NCBI RefSeq assembly: GCF_036010485.1
Contig: NZ_CP108568.1
Coordinates: 6,224,501-6,288,500 of the forward strand
Direction of reading: 5' to 3'
Length of the DNA stretch: 64,000 bases
Origin: Streptomyces sp. NBC_01198
GTDB lineage: Bacteria > Actinomycetota > Actinomycetes > Streptomycetales > Streptomycetaceae
Both the position numbers and the translations under genes were made by a program. Numbering within the stretch: the stretch's first letter is position 1; the number at the start of each line of letters is the position of its first letter. Under the pieces are notes generated by a model that was given only the letters and a program-made list of their open reading frames with translations, searched no databases and was not told the origin of the DNA. This document shows positions 11,712 to 19,856 of this stretch, piece after piece.

Positions 11712-12926
11712 ATGAAGACGATCGACGACCTCATCGGCCAGGGGCAGGTGGCGGGCAAGCGGGTGTTCGTCCGCGCCGACCTGAACGTGCCGCTCGACGG
11801 GCGGACCATCACCGACGACGGCCGGATCCGGGCCGCCGTACCGACCATCACCAAGCTCGCCGAGGCCGGCGCGCGGGTGATCGTCGCCTCGCACCTGGGC
11901 CGCCCCAAGGGCGAGCCCGACCCGCAGTTCTCGCTGGCGCCCGTCGCGGCCCGGCTGGGCGAGCTGCTGGGCAAGGACGTGGCCTTCGCCGCCGACACCG
12001 TCGGCGACAGCGCCCGTGCCACCGTGGAGGGCCTGGCGGACGGCCAGGTCGCCCTGCTGGAGAACCTGCGCTTCAACGCCGGTGAGACCGCGAAGGACGA
12101 CGCCGAGCGCGGCGCCTTCGCCGACGAGCTCGCGTCGCTCGCCGACGTCTACGCCGGTGACGGCTTCGGCGCGGTGCACCGCAAGCACGCCTCGGTCTAC
12201 GACCTGCCGGCCCGCCTGCCGCACGCGGCGGGCGGTCTGATCGCCACCGAGGTCGGCGTGCTCAAGAAGCTCACCGAGGACGTCACGCGGCCGTACGCGG
12301 TGGTGCTGGGCGGCTCCAAGGTGTCCGACAAGCTCGGCGTGATCGACCACCTGCTGGAGAAGGCCGACCGGATCCTGGTCGGCGGCGGCATGGTCTTCAC
12401 CTTCCTCAAGGCCCAGGGCCACGAGGTGGGCAAGAGCCTGCTGCAGGAGGACCAGCTGCCCGTGGTGCGCGAGTACCTGGAGCGGGCGAAGGCCAAGGGC
12501 GTGGAGTTCGTGCTGCCGGTGGACGTGGTCGGCGCCACCGAATTCCCCGACCTGAAGACGAAGGCGCCGTCCTCGCCGGTCACCGCGCCCGTCGACGCCA
12601 TTCCGGCCGACATGATCGGCCTGGACATCGGCCCGGAGTCGCGCAAGCTCTTCGCCGGCAAGCTGGCCGACGCCGCCACCGTCTTCTGGAACGGTCCGAT
12701 GGGCGTCTTCGAGCACCCCGACTACGCCGAGGGCACCCGCGCGGTCGCCCAGGCGCTGATCGACTCCCCGGCCTTCACGGTCGTCGGCGGCGGCGACTCG
12801 GCCGCGGCTGTCCGCATTCTGGGCTTCGACGAGAATGCTTTCGGCCATATTTCCACCGGCGGCGGCGCAAGCCTGGAATATCTTGAGGGCAAGACCCTGC
12901 CGGGTCTCGCCGCACTGGAGGGCTGA
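11712..12926 (+). CDS. pgk: phosphoglycerate kinase
   Basis: A 404-residue PGK: transfers phosphate from 1,3-bisphosphoglycerate to ADP. Family motifs are all present: VFVRADLNVPLDG at the N terminus, SHLGRPKG, ENLRFNAGE, the hinge and the C-terminal nucleotide site GGGDSAAAV ... STGGGASLEYLEG. ATG 11712 gives the expected MKTIDDL start; the ribosome site (CGGAGA) is somewhat far (about 13 bases). It follows the strong gap/pgk hairpin and precedes tpiA by about 95 bases. Confidence 0.97.
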   Translation: MKTIDDLIGQGQVAGKRVFVRADLNVPLDGRTITDDGRIRAAVPTITKLAEAGARVIVASHLGRPKGEPDPQFSLAPVAARLGELLGKDVAFAADTVGDSARATVEGLADGQVALLENLRFNAGETAKDDAERGAFADELASLADVYAGDGFGAVHRKHASVYDLPARLPHAAGGLIATEVGVLKKLTEDVTRPYAVVLGGSKVSDKLGVIDHLLEKADRILVGGGMVFTFLKAQGHEVGKSLLQEDQLPVVREYLERAKAKGVEFVLPVDVVGATEFPDLKTKAPSSPVTAPVDAIPADMIGLDIGPESRKLFAGKLADAATVFWNGPMGVFEHPDYAEGTRAVAQALIDSPAFTVVGGGDSAAAVRILGFDENAFGHISTGGGASLEYLEGKTLPGLAALEG

Positions 12927-13022
12927 CGCCCGAGCTCCCGGAGCGGCCGGCCGAGGAACGAGGCCGTTCGCGGAGGGACTGAGCAGGAAGCCCGACCACG
13001 AGCTGGAGAAGTGACGAATCCG

Positions 13023-13805
13023 ATGACAGAGCAGAGCCGTACCCCGCTGATGGCGGGCAACTGGAAGATGAACCTCAACCACCTTGAGGCCATCGCGCAC
13101 GTCCAGAAGCTTGCCTTCGGACTCACCGACAAGGACTTCGCGGCCGTCGAGGTCGCCGTCCTGGTGCCGTTCACCGACATGCGGTCGGTGCAGACCCTGG
13201 TCGACGGCGACAAGCTGAAGATCAAGTACGGCGCCCAGGACATCTCGGCCCACGACTCGGGCGCCTACACCGGCGAGATCTCCGGGCCGATGCTGGCGAA
13301 GTTCAAGTGCAGCTACGTGGCCGTCGGTCACTCCGAGCGACGGCAGTATCACGCCGAGACCGAGGAGATCGTCAACGCCAAGGTCAAGGCCGCCTTCCGC
13401 AACGGCCTGACCCCGATCGTGTGCGTCGGCGAGGGCCTGGACGTCCGCAGGGCCGGGCAGCAGGTGTCGCACACCCTGGCGCAGCTGGACGGCGGGCTGA
13501 AGGACATCCCAAAGGAGCAGGCCGCCACCGTCGTGATCGCCTACGAGCCGGTGTGGGCGATCGGCACCGGCGAGGTGGCCACCCCGGAGGACGCCCAGGA
13601 GGTCTGCGGGGCGATCAGGGCCAGGCTCGCCGAGCTGTACGACCAGGAGACCGCCGACGGCGTCCGTATCCAGTACGGCGGCTCGGTCAAGGCGGGCAAC
13701 GTCGCCGCGATCATGGCCCAGCCGGACGTGGACGGGGCCCTGGTCGGCGGGGCGGCACTGGACTCGGAGGAGTTCGTCAAGATCGTCCGCTTCCGCGACC
13801 AGTGA
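13023..13805 (+). CDS. tpiA: triosephosphate isomerase
   Basis: A 260-residue TIM: interconverts dihydroxyacetone phosphate and glyceraldehyde-3-phosphate. MAGNWKMN carries the catalytic Asn and Lys; VGHSERRQ has the catalytic His; YEPVWAIGTG holds the catalytic Glu and the hinged loop; IQYGGSVKAGN binds phosphate. ATG 13023 (MTEQSRTPLMAGNWKMN) is chosen by homology; an in-frame GTG at 13011 sits only 2 bases from the GGAG motif and is less likely. Part of the gap-pgk-tpiA glycolytic block. Confidence 0.96.
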   Translation: MTEQSRTPLMAGNWKMNLNHLEAIAHVQKLAFGLTDKDFAAVEVAVLVPFTDMRSVQTLVDGDKLKIKYGAQDISAHDSGAYTGEISGPMLAKFKCSYVAVGHSERRQYHAETEEIVNAKVKAAFRNGLTPIVCVGEGLDVRRAGQQVSHTLAQLDGGLKDIPKEQAATVVIAYEPVWAIGTGEVATPEDAQEVCGAIRARLAELYDQETADGVRIQYGGSVKAGNVAAIMAQPDVDGALVGGAALDSEEFVKIVRFRDQ

Positions 13806-13832
13806 TGTCCGCAGCGCTGTGAAGTACCCTGG

Positions 13833-13868
13833 CGGGGCCGAACCGTGTAGCCGCACCGTCCGGCCCCG
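13833..13868 (+). terminator. hairpin between tpiA and secG
   Basis: CGGGGCCG (13833-13840) and CGGCCCCG (13861-13868) are perfect complements with a 20-base loop. It lies 27 bases after tpiA. TACCCT (13825-13830), directly before it, also fits a -10 box for secG, so the same stretch could be promoter plus leader hairpin. Confidence 0.4.
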
Positions 13869-13904
13869 TGCCGTTGTCATGTAGTCGAGAGAGTTGGTCC
13901 AGCC

Positions 13905-14141
13905 GTGGTCATCGGGTTCTCCATCGCCCTCATCATCTTCAGCCTGCTGCTTCTGCTGCTGGTGCTGATGCACAAGGGGAAGGGCGGCGGCCTCTCGGAC
14001 ATGTTCGGCGGTGGCATGCAGTCCTCCGTCGGCGGCTCCTCGGTGGCCGAGCGCAACCTCGACCGGATCACCGTGGTGGTCGGTCTGCTGTGGTTCGCGT
14101 GCATCGTGGTCCTCGGTCTGGTGATGAAGTACCAGAACTGA
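13905..14141 (+). CDS. secG: preprotein translocase subunit SecG
   Basis: A 78-residue SecG, the small auxiliary subunit of the SecYEG channel. Two membrane helices flank a Gly/Ser-rich loop: VIGFSIALIIFSLLLLLLVLM, then KGGGLSDMFGGGM (the conserved SecG loop motif), then VVVGLLWFACIVVLGLVMKY. GTG start. Its position after tpiA is the usual actinobacterial arrangement; no functional link to glycolysis is implied. Confidence 0.94.
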   Translation: MVIGFSIALIIFSLLLLLLVLMHKGKGGGLSDMFGGGMQSSVGGSSVAERNLDRITVVVGLLWFACIVVLGLVMKYQN

Positions 14142-14219
14142 GGCGCGCCCTGGCTCCGCGTCCGACTCCCGCGCATCCAGGGTGAACTGACGCCTCGTCG
14201 CCACCGCGGCTTACTATGG

Positions 14220-14231
14220 GAAGACGTCTTC
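14220..14231. promoter_or_regulatory. 12-bp perfect palindrome upstream of rbpA
   Basis: GAAGACGTCTTC lies about 95 bases before the rbpA start and is immediately followed by a G-run. It is a good candidate operator or part of an activator site. A clear sigma-R promoter (GGAAT-18-GTT), expected for rbpA in Streptomyces, could not be assigned. Confidence 0.4.
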
Positions 14232-14323
14232 GGGGGGCGGGTCGTGCGCCTGCCACTGGACGGCACGTAAGGTCCCCGTAAACTGGGCGATCTCGCAGCA
14301 CCATCACGCAGGGAGTTACGACC

Positions 14324-14659
14324 GTGGCAAGTGGCAACGCGATCCGTGGCAGTCGGGTCGGAGCGGGGCCGATGGGAGAGGCCGAGCGCGGCGAGTCCGC
14401 GCCGCGCCTCCGCATCTCCTTCTGGTGCTCCAACGGACATGAGACCCAGCCGAGCTTCGCAAGCGACGCGCAGATCCCGGAGACCTGGGACTGCCCGCGC
14501 TGCGGCTTCCCGGCCGGCCAGGACGAGGAGAATCCGCCGGCACCGCCGCGGACCGAGCCGTACAAGACCCACCTCGCCTACGTGCGCGAGCGGCGTTCCG
14601 CCGCGGACGGCGAGGCGATCCTCGCCGAGGCGCTGGCGAAGCTGCGCGGCGAGATCTGA
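14324..14659 (+). CDS. rbpA: RNA polymerase-binding protein RbpA
   Basis: A 111-residue RbpA, an actinobacterial general transcription factor that binds the principal sigma factor and stabilises open complexes. The core has C35, H39, C57 and C60 (FWCSNGHE ... WDCPRCG), the zinc-type ligand set; the C-terminal sigma-interaction helix (EGEAILAEALAKLR-like) follows the PYKTHLAYVRERRS linker. GTG start after a GGGAG ribosome site. It lies between secG and pgi, as in Streptomyces. Associated with basal rifampicin tolerance in the literature. Confidence 0.95.
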   Translation: MASGNAIRGSRVGAGPMGEAERGESAPRLRISFWCSNGHETQPSFASDAQIPETWDCPRCGFPAGQDEENPPAPPRTEPYKTHLAYVRERRSAADGEAILAEALAKLRGEI

Positions 14660-14724
14660 CCTCCCGGCGGCGTCCCGCACCGCCTCCACTCCTCCCGGGT
14701 GCCGGAGCCTCGTTCCGCAGCATC

Positions 14725-14740
14725 ATCAACTAGCGTTGAT
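14725..14740. promoter_or_regulatory. inverted repeat overlapping the pgi -10 region
   Basis: ATCAAC-TAGC-GTTGAT is a perfect 6+4+6 palindrome. Its centre contains TAGCGT (14731-14736), a good TANNNT -10 hexamer, 34 bases before the pgi ATG. The overlap is what is expected for a repressor site controlling pgi. Confidence 0.5.
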
Positions 14741-14770
14741 CCTGCAGCGAGGACGAGGAGAAGTGGACTG

Positions 14771-16429
14771 ATGTCCGAAACCAACGCGCAGGGCCGGAAC
14801 CGTCTCGACCAGCGCCCCGAATGGCACGCGCTCGGCAAGCATCGTGAGGAGACGTCGGGCACTCACCTGCGGGAGCTGTTCGACGCCGACCCCGGCAGGG
14901 CCGACCGCTACACCCTCCGGGTGGGGGACCTCCACCTGGACTACTCCAAGCAGCTGGTGACCGACGAGACGCTGCGGCTGCTGCGGGAGCTGGCCGCGGC
15001 CAGCGGTGTGTACGAGCTGCGCGACGCGATGTTCCGCGGCGAGCGGATCAACACCACGGAGGACCGCGCGGTGCTGCACACCGCGCTGCGCGCCCCGCAG
15101 TCCGCGACGATCGAGGTCGACGGCTACAACGTGGTGCCGGCCGTGCACGCGGTGCTCACCAAGATGGGGGTCTTCGCGGACCGCATCCGTTCCGGCGAGT
15201 GGACCGGCCACACCGGCAAGCGCATCAGGAACGTCATCAACATCGGCATCGGCGGCTCCGACCTCGGCCCGGCGATGGCCTACGACGCGCTGCGCTCCTA
15301 CACCGACCGTGACCTGACCGTACGCTTCGTGTCCAACGTCGACGGCGCCGACCTGCACGAGGCGGTCCGCGACCTGGACGCGGCCGAGACGCTGTTCATC
15401 ATCGCGTCCAAGACGTTCACCACCATCGAGACCATCACCAACGCCACCTCCGCCCGGCAGTGGCTGCTCGGGCAGCTCGGTGCCGGTGACGACGCGGTGG
15501 CCAAACACTTCGTGGCCCTGTCGACGAACGCCGAGAAGGTCACCGACTTCGGCATCGACCCGACCAACATGTTCGAGTTCTGGGACTGGGTCGGCGGCCG
15601 TTACTCGTTCGACTCGGCCATCGGCCTGTCGCTGATGCTGGCGATCGGCCCGGACGCCTTCCGCGAGATGCTGGCGGGCTTCCACCTGGTCGACGAGCAC
15701 TTCAGGACCGCCCCGCCGGAGCAGAACGTCCCGCTGCTGCTGGGGCTGCTCGGTGTCTGGTACGGCGGTTTCCACGACGCCCAGTCGCACGCGGTGCTGC
15801 CGTACAGCCACTACCTGAGCAGGTTCACCGCGTATCTGCAGCAGCTGGACATGGAGTCCAACGGCAAGTCCGTCGACCGCCAGGGCAACCCGGTGAGCTG
15901 GCAGACCGGACCCGTGGTGTGGGGCACGCCCGGCACCAACGGGCAGCACGCCTACTACCAGTTGCTGCACCAGGGCACCAAGCTCGTCCCGGCGGACTTC
16001 ATCGGCTTCGCCCGGCCGATCGCCGAACTCGGCCCGCTGGCCGGGCAGCACGACCTGCTGATGGCCAACTTCTTCGCGCAGACCCAGGCGCTGGCCTTCG
16101 GCAAGACCCCCGACGAGGTCAGGGCGGAGGGCGTCCCGGAGGACCTGGTCCCGCACAAGACCTTCCGCGGCAACCACCCGACGACGACGATCCTGGCGAC
16201 CGAACTCAGGCCGTCCGTGCTGGGGCAGCTCATCGCGCTCTACGAGCACAAGGTGTTCGTGCAGGGCGCGATCTGGAACATCGACTCCTTCGACCAGTGG
16301 GGCGTCGAGCTCGGCAAGGTGCTCGCCAAGCGCGTCGAGCCAGCCCTCACGGAGGGCGCCGACGTCCCGGGTCTCGACCCGAGCACCAAGCACCTGGTGG
16401 CCAAGTACCGCGAACTGCGCGGGCGCTGA
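14771..16429 (+). CDS. pgi: glucose-6-phosphate isomerase
   Basis: A 552-residue PGI: interconverts glucose-6-phosphate and fructose-6-phosphate. The sugar-isomerase signatures are present: VINIGIGGSDLGPAM, FVSNVDGAD, SKTFTTIETITNA, and the C-terminal GAIWNIDSFDQWGVELGK with GSNGQHAFYQL-type motif (GTNGQHAYYQLLHQG) holding the catalytic His. ATG 14771 has GAGGAGAAG upstream. It is followed by a long perfect hairpin and faces the oppositely oriented pentose-phosphate operon, so the two routes for glucose-6-phosphate meet here. Confidence 0.97.
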   Translation: MSETNAQGRNRLDQRPEWHALGKHREETSGTHLRELFDADPGRADRYTLRVGDLHLDYSKQLVTDETLRLLRELAAASGVYELRDAMFRGERINTTEDRAVLHTALRAPQSATIEVDGYNVVPAVHAVLTKMGVFADRIRSGEWTGHTGKRIRNVINIGIGGSDLGPAMAYDALRSYTDRDLTVRFVSNVDGADLHEAVRDLDAAETLFIIASKTFTTIETITNATSARQWLLGQLGAGDDAVAKHFVALSTNAEKVTDFGIDPTNMFEFWDWVGGRYSFDSAIGLSLMLAIGPDAFREMLAGFHLVDEHFRTAPPEQNVPLLLGLLGVWYGGFHDAQSHAVLPYSHYLSRFTAYLQQLDMESNGKSVDRQGNPVSWQTGPVVWGTPGTNGQHAYYQLLHQGTKLVPADFIGFARPIAELGPLAGQHDLLMANFFAQTQALAFGKTPDEVRAEGVPEDLVPHKTFRGNHPTTTILATELRPSVLGQLIALYEHKVFVQGAIWNIDSFDQWGVELGKVLAKRVEPALTEGADVPGLDPSTKHLVAKYRELRGR

Positions 16430-16433
16430 GCAC

Positions 16434-16469
16434 CACAGGGGCGCCGGGGGAATCCCCGGCGCCCCTGTG
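16434..16469. terminator. terminator between pgi and pgl
   Basis: Perfect 16-bp arms: left CACAGGGGCGCCGGGG, right its complement at 16454-16469, loop GAAT. It begins 5 bases after pgi and lies 26 bases from the convergent pgl stop, so it can end transcription from both sides. Confidence 0.88.
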
Positions 16470-16494
16470 ACGTGCTGTCCCCGGCTGCCCTGTC

Positions 16495-17274
16495 CTAGGA
16501 CGAGGCGGACGGGTAGAGCTGCGGCGGCAGCTTGGACGCCGCCGCGCGGTCCAGCAGCCACAGCGTGCGGGACAGGCCGTGCGCCCCGGAGGCCGGGGCC
16601 TGGAGCTCGCCGGGGGCGGACAGGGCCAGCGCGACCGCCCCGGCCTTGTCGTCACCGGCGGCGAGCAGCCACACCTCGTGGGCCGCCCGGATTGCGGGCA
16701 GCGTCAGCGAGAGCCGGGTGGGCGGCGGCTTGGGAGAGCCGTGGACGCCGACCACCGTGCGGGTGAGCTCCCGCACCGCGGGATGCTCCGGGAAGAGCGA
16801 GGCGACGTGCGCGTCCGGTCCGACGCCGAGCATCAGCACGTCGAAGGCCGGCACCCGGCCGTGGTCGCCTGGCTCCGCCGCCGCGGCCAGCTCCGCCGCG
16901 TAGGCCTCGGCCGCCGCCTCCACATCGGAGCCGTACGGGCCGTCGGACGCCGCCATCGGGTGGACCCTGGCGGGGTCCAGCGGGACGGCGTCCAGCAGCG
17001 TGGCGGCCTGGGTGACGTTGCGCTCCGGGTCGCCGTCCGGCAGGAACCGCTCGTCGCCCCACCACAGGTCGAGCCGCGCCCAGTCCACCGCGTCACGCGC
17101 GGGGGACTCGGCGAGCGCGGCCAGCAGCGCGTTGCCGTTGCGGCCGCCGGTGAGCACCACCGAGGCTGTGCCCCTGGCGGCTTGGGCGTCCACGATCCGG
17201 GTGATGAGCCGGGCCGCGACGGCGCGCGCCATCAGTTCCTTGTCGCGGTGGACCACGACCTGGGGAGTGCTCAC
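16495..17274 (-). CDS. pgl: 6-phosphogluconolactonase
   Basis: A 259-residue 6-phosphogluconolactonase (NagB/DevB fold): hydrolyses the lactone made by Zwf in the oxidative pentose-phosphate path. Motifs SVVLTGGRNGNALL, WWGDERFLPDGDPERN and LMLGVGPDAHVASLFPEHPA are typical. GTG start overlaps the opcA stop (GTGA). Last gene of the tkt-tal-zwf-opcA-pgl operon; the chain proceeds from lactone to 6-phosphogluconate, but gnd is not in the window. Confidence 0.95.
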   Translation of the reverse strand: MSTPQVVVHRDKELMARAVAARLITRIVDAQAARGTASVVLTGGRNGNALLAALAESPARDAVDWARLDLWWGDERFLPDGDPERNVTQAATLLDAVPLDPARVHPMAASDGPYGSDVEAAAEAYAAELAAAAEPGDHGRVPAFDVLMLGVGPDAHVASLFPEHPAVRELTRTVVGVHGSPKPPPTRLSLTLPAIRAAHEVWLLAAGDDKAGAVALALSAPGELQAPASGAHGLSRTLWLLDRAAASKLPPQLYPSASS

Positions 17275-18305
17275 TTCGGCGTCGCCGCCTTCCCTCCCGG
17301 GGCCGCCTTCTTCGCGGTCGACGGTGTGGCGCGGGCCGCGGCGGTCGGGCCCTCCTCCATGCCCTTGCCGGCCTTGGAGGTGCTGATCAGGTGCTTGACG
17401 CCGAACTGCACCGTGGTGCGGTATATGTCGTCGGGGTCGAGCCTGCGCAGTTCCTCGGCGATCAGCTCGGCGGTCTCCCGCCGCTTGAGCGCCACGTGCC
17501 GGTCCGGCTGGCCGGGCACCGACAGCTCGCCGAGCAGGCCGTCGGACCGGTCCAGGCAGATGTCGCCGTCGGTGGTGACCAGCCGGACCGCGGTGATGCC
17601 GGGGCCGTCGGAGACCTTGCGCTCCACCTCGACGCCCAGCCGGTCGGCGAGCCACAGCGCGAGCAGTTCGGTGCTCGCGTTGTACGCCTCGCCCTCGACG
17701 GAGGCCGCGGTGATCGTGGAGTGCTTCTGGTCCAGGGCCGCCGCCAGCATCGAACGCCACGGGGTGACCCGGGTCCACGCCAGGTCGGTGTCGCCCGGGG
17801 TGTAGGAGGCGGCGCGTACCGCGATCGAGCCGACCGGGTCCTCGGCCGAGGACGCGTCGGTGATGCGGCGCTGGGCGAGCCGGCCCAGCGGGTCGGCTCC
17901 CGCCTTGTCCGGCGCCTGGTCGGGCCACCAGCACACCACCGGGGCGTCCGGCAGCAGCAGCGGCAGGACGACGGACTCGGCGTGGTTGGCCAGCTCGCCG
18001 TGCATGCGCAGCACCACGGTCTCGCCGGTGCCGGCCTCGGCGCCCACCACCACCTCGGCGTCCAGCCGGGCGCCGGCCCGCTCCCGGGGGGAGCGTCCCG
18101 GCCGCTTGATGACGACCAGGATGCGCGAGGGGTGCTCCCTGGACGCCTCGTGCGCCGCCTTGAGCGAGTCGTAGGCGCTGCCCTCGTCGGTGACGATGAC
18201 CAGGGTCAGCACCATCCCGACGGCGGGGGTGCCGATCGCCCGCCGGGCGTCGATCAGACCGCCGTTGATGCGTGCGGACGTGGTGTCCGTGAGGTCGATC
18301 TTCAT
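17271..18305 (-). CDS. opcA: glucose-6-phosphate dehydrogenase assembly protein OpcA
   Basis: A 344-residue OpcA, a factor that promotes assembly/activity of glucose-6-phosphate dehydrogenase in cyanobacteria and actinobacteria. Recognised by the N-terminal MKIDLTDTTSARINGGL and the central LPLLLPDAPVVCWWP and TPWRSMLAAALDQ. The C-terminal 35 residues are a Lys/Ala/Thr-rich tail without predicted structure. It overlaps zwf by ATGA and pgl by GTGA, a tightly coupled trio. Confidence 0.94.
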   Translation of the reverse strand: MKIDLTDTTSARINGGLIDARRAIGTPAVGMVLTLVIVTDEGSAYDSLKAAHEASREHPSRILVVIKRPGRSPRERAGARLDAEVVVGAEAGTGETVVLRMHGELANHAESVVLPLLLPDAPVVCWWPDQAPDKAGADPLGRLAQRRITDASSAEDPVGSIAVRAASYTPGDTDLAWTRVTPWRSMLAAALDQKHSTITAASVEGEAYNASTELLALWLADRLGVEVERKVSDGPGITAVRLVTTDGDICLDRSDGLLGELSVPGQPDRHVALKRRETAELIAEELRRLDPDDIYRTTVQFGVKHLISTSKAGKGMEEGPTAAARATPSTAKKAAPGGKAATPK

Positions 18306-19855
18306 GGCCGGCGCCAGCTCCTGCCGTCTCGTGCGAGCATCTCGTCGGCCTCGGCCGGTCCCCAGGTGCCGGACTCGTACTGGGCGGGCCTGCCGTGCTT
18401 GTCCCAGTAGGCCTCGATCGGATCCAGTATCGTCCAGGACAGTTCGACCTCCTGATGCCGCGGGAAGAGGTTGGCGTCACCGAGCAGCACATCCAGGATC
18501 AGCCGCTCGTACGCCTCCGGGCTGGACTCGGTGAAGGACTCCCCGTAGGCGAAGTCCATCGTCACGTCCCGCACCTCGGTGGAGGTGCCCGGCACCTTCG
18601 ACCCGAACCGCACGGTCACGCCCTCGTCCGGCTGCACCCGGATGACCAGGGCGTTCTCGCCCAGCTCCTCGGTGGCCCCGGACTCGAAGGGCAGGTAGGG
18701 GGCCCGCTTGAAGATCACCGCGATCTCGGTGACGCGGCGGCCCAGCCGCTTGCCGGTGCGCAGGTAGAACGGCACCCCGGCCCAGCGGCGGTTGTTGATC
18801 TCCAGCTTGACGGCGGCGTAGGTGTCGGTCTTGGACTTGGGGTCGATCCCGTCCTCCTCCAGATACCCGACCACCTCCTCGCCGCCCTGCCAGGCGTGCG
18901 CGTACTGCCCGCGCACGGTGTGCTTGCCGAGGTCGTCGGGCAGCACGACGGCGCCGAGCACCTTGAGCTTCTCCGCGGTGAGCGCCTTGGGGTGGAAGGA
19001 GCCCGGCTCCTCCATCGCGGTCAGCGCCAGCAGCTGGAGCAGGTGGTTCTGTATCACGTCGCGCGCCGCGCCGATGCCGTCGTAGTAGCCGGCCCGGCCG
19101 CCGATGCCGATGTCCTCGGCCATCGTGATCTGCACGTGGTCGACGTACGAGCGGTTCCAGATCGGCTCGTACATCGTGTTGGCGAAGCGCAGCGCCAGGA
19201 TGTTCTGGACCGTCTCCTTGCCCAGGTAGTGGTCGATCCTGAAGACCTCGTTGGGCGGGAAGACGTCGTGCACGATCCGGTTGAGGTCCTGGGCGCTGGC
19301 CAGGTCGTGGCCGAACGGCTTCTCGATGACGGCACGCCGCCACGACTCGCCGGTGCCCTGCGACAGCCCGTGCTTCTTGAGCTGCTGCACCACGTTGGGG
19401 AAGAACTTCGGCGGTACGGACAGGTAGAAGGCGAAGTTGCCACCCGTGCCGCGGGCCTTGTCCAGCTCGTCGATGGTCTCCTTGAGCGTCTCGAACGCGG
19501 TGTCGTCGTCGAAGTCGCCCTGCACGAAGCGGCAGCCCTCGGCGAGCTGCTGCCACACCTCCTCACGGAAGGGGGTGCGCGCGTGCTCCTTGACCGCGTC
19601 GTGCACCTCCTGCGCGAAGTCCTCGTCCTCCCAGCTCCTGCGGGCGAAGCCGACCAGGGCGAAGCCCGGCGGCAGCAGCCCGCGGTTGGCGAGGTCGTAG
19701 ACGGCCGGCATCAGCTTCTTGCGGGACAGGTCGCCCGTCACGCCGAAGATGATCAGGCCGGAGGGGCCGGCGATGCGCGGCAGCCGGCGGTCCAGCGGGT
19801 CCCGCAGCGGGTTCGCCGCGCGAGCTGTCTCCTCGGCGGTGGTCTCGGTACTCAC
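18302..19855 (-). CDS. zwf: glucose-6-phosphate dehydrogenase
   Basis: A 517-residue G6PDH: oxidises glucose-6-phosphate with NADP+ to the lactone. N-terminal Rossmann motif IFGVTGDLSRKKLMPA; active-site RIDHYLGKETVQN with the catalytic His-Tyr/Lys; EKPFGHD binding motif. GTG 19855 is chosen: it gives 19 residues before DPLRDPLDRR-type start and lies one base after the tal stop. Translation is probably coupled to tal and opcA. Confidence 0.96.
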   Translation of the reverse strand: MSTETTAEETARAANPLRDPLDRRLPRIAGPSGLIIFGVTGDLSRKKLMPAVYDLANRGLLPPGFALVGFARRSWEDEDFAQEVHDAVKEHARTPFREEVWQQLAEGCRFVQGDFDDDTAFETLKETIDELDKARGTGGNFAFYLSVPPKFFPNVVQQLKKHGLSQGTGESWRRAVIEKPFGHDLASAQDLNRIVHDVFPPNEVFRIDHYLGKETVQNILALRFANTMYEPIWNRSYVDHVQITMAEDIGIGGRAGYYDGIGAARDVIQNHLLQLLALTAMEEPGSFHPKALTAEKLKVLGAVVLPDDLGKHTVRGQYAHAWQGGEEVVGYLEEDGIDPKSKTDTYAAVKLEINNRRWAGVPFYLRTGKRLGRRVTEIAVIFKRAPYLPFESGATEELGENALVIRVQPDEGVTVRFGSKVPGTSTEVRDVTMDFAYGESFTESSPEAYERLILDVLLGDANLFPRHQEVELSWTILDPIEAYWDKHGRPAQYESGTWGPAEADEMLARDGRSWRRP

Positions 19856-19856
19856 C

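Noticed and set aside
14200..14300. Sigma-R promoter for rbpA
   Set aside because: GGGAAG is present but no GTT at the required 18-19 base spacing.
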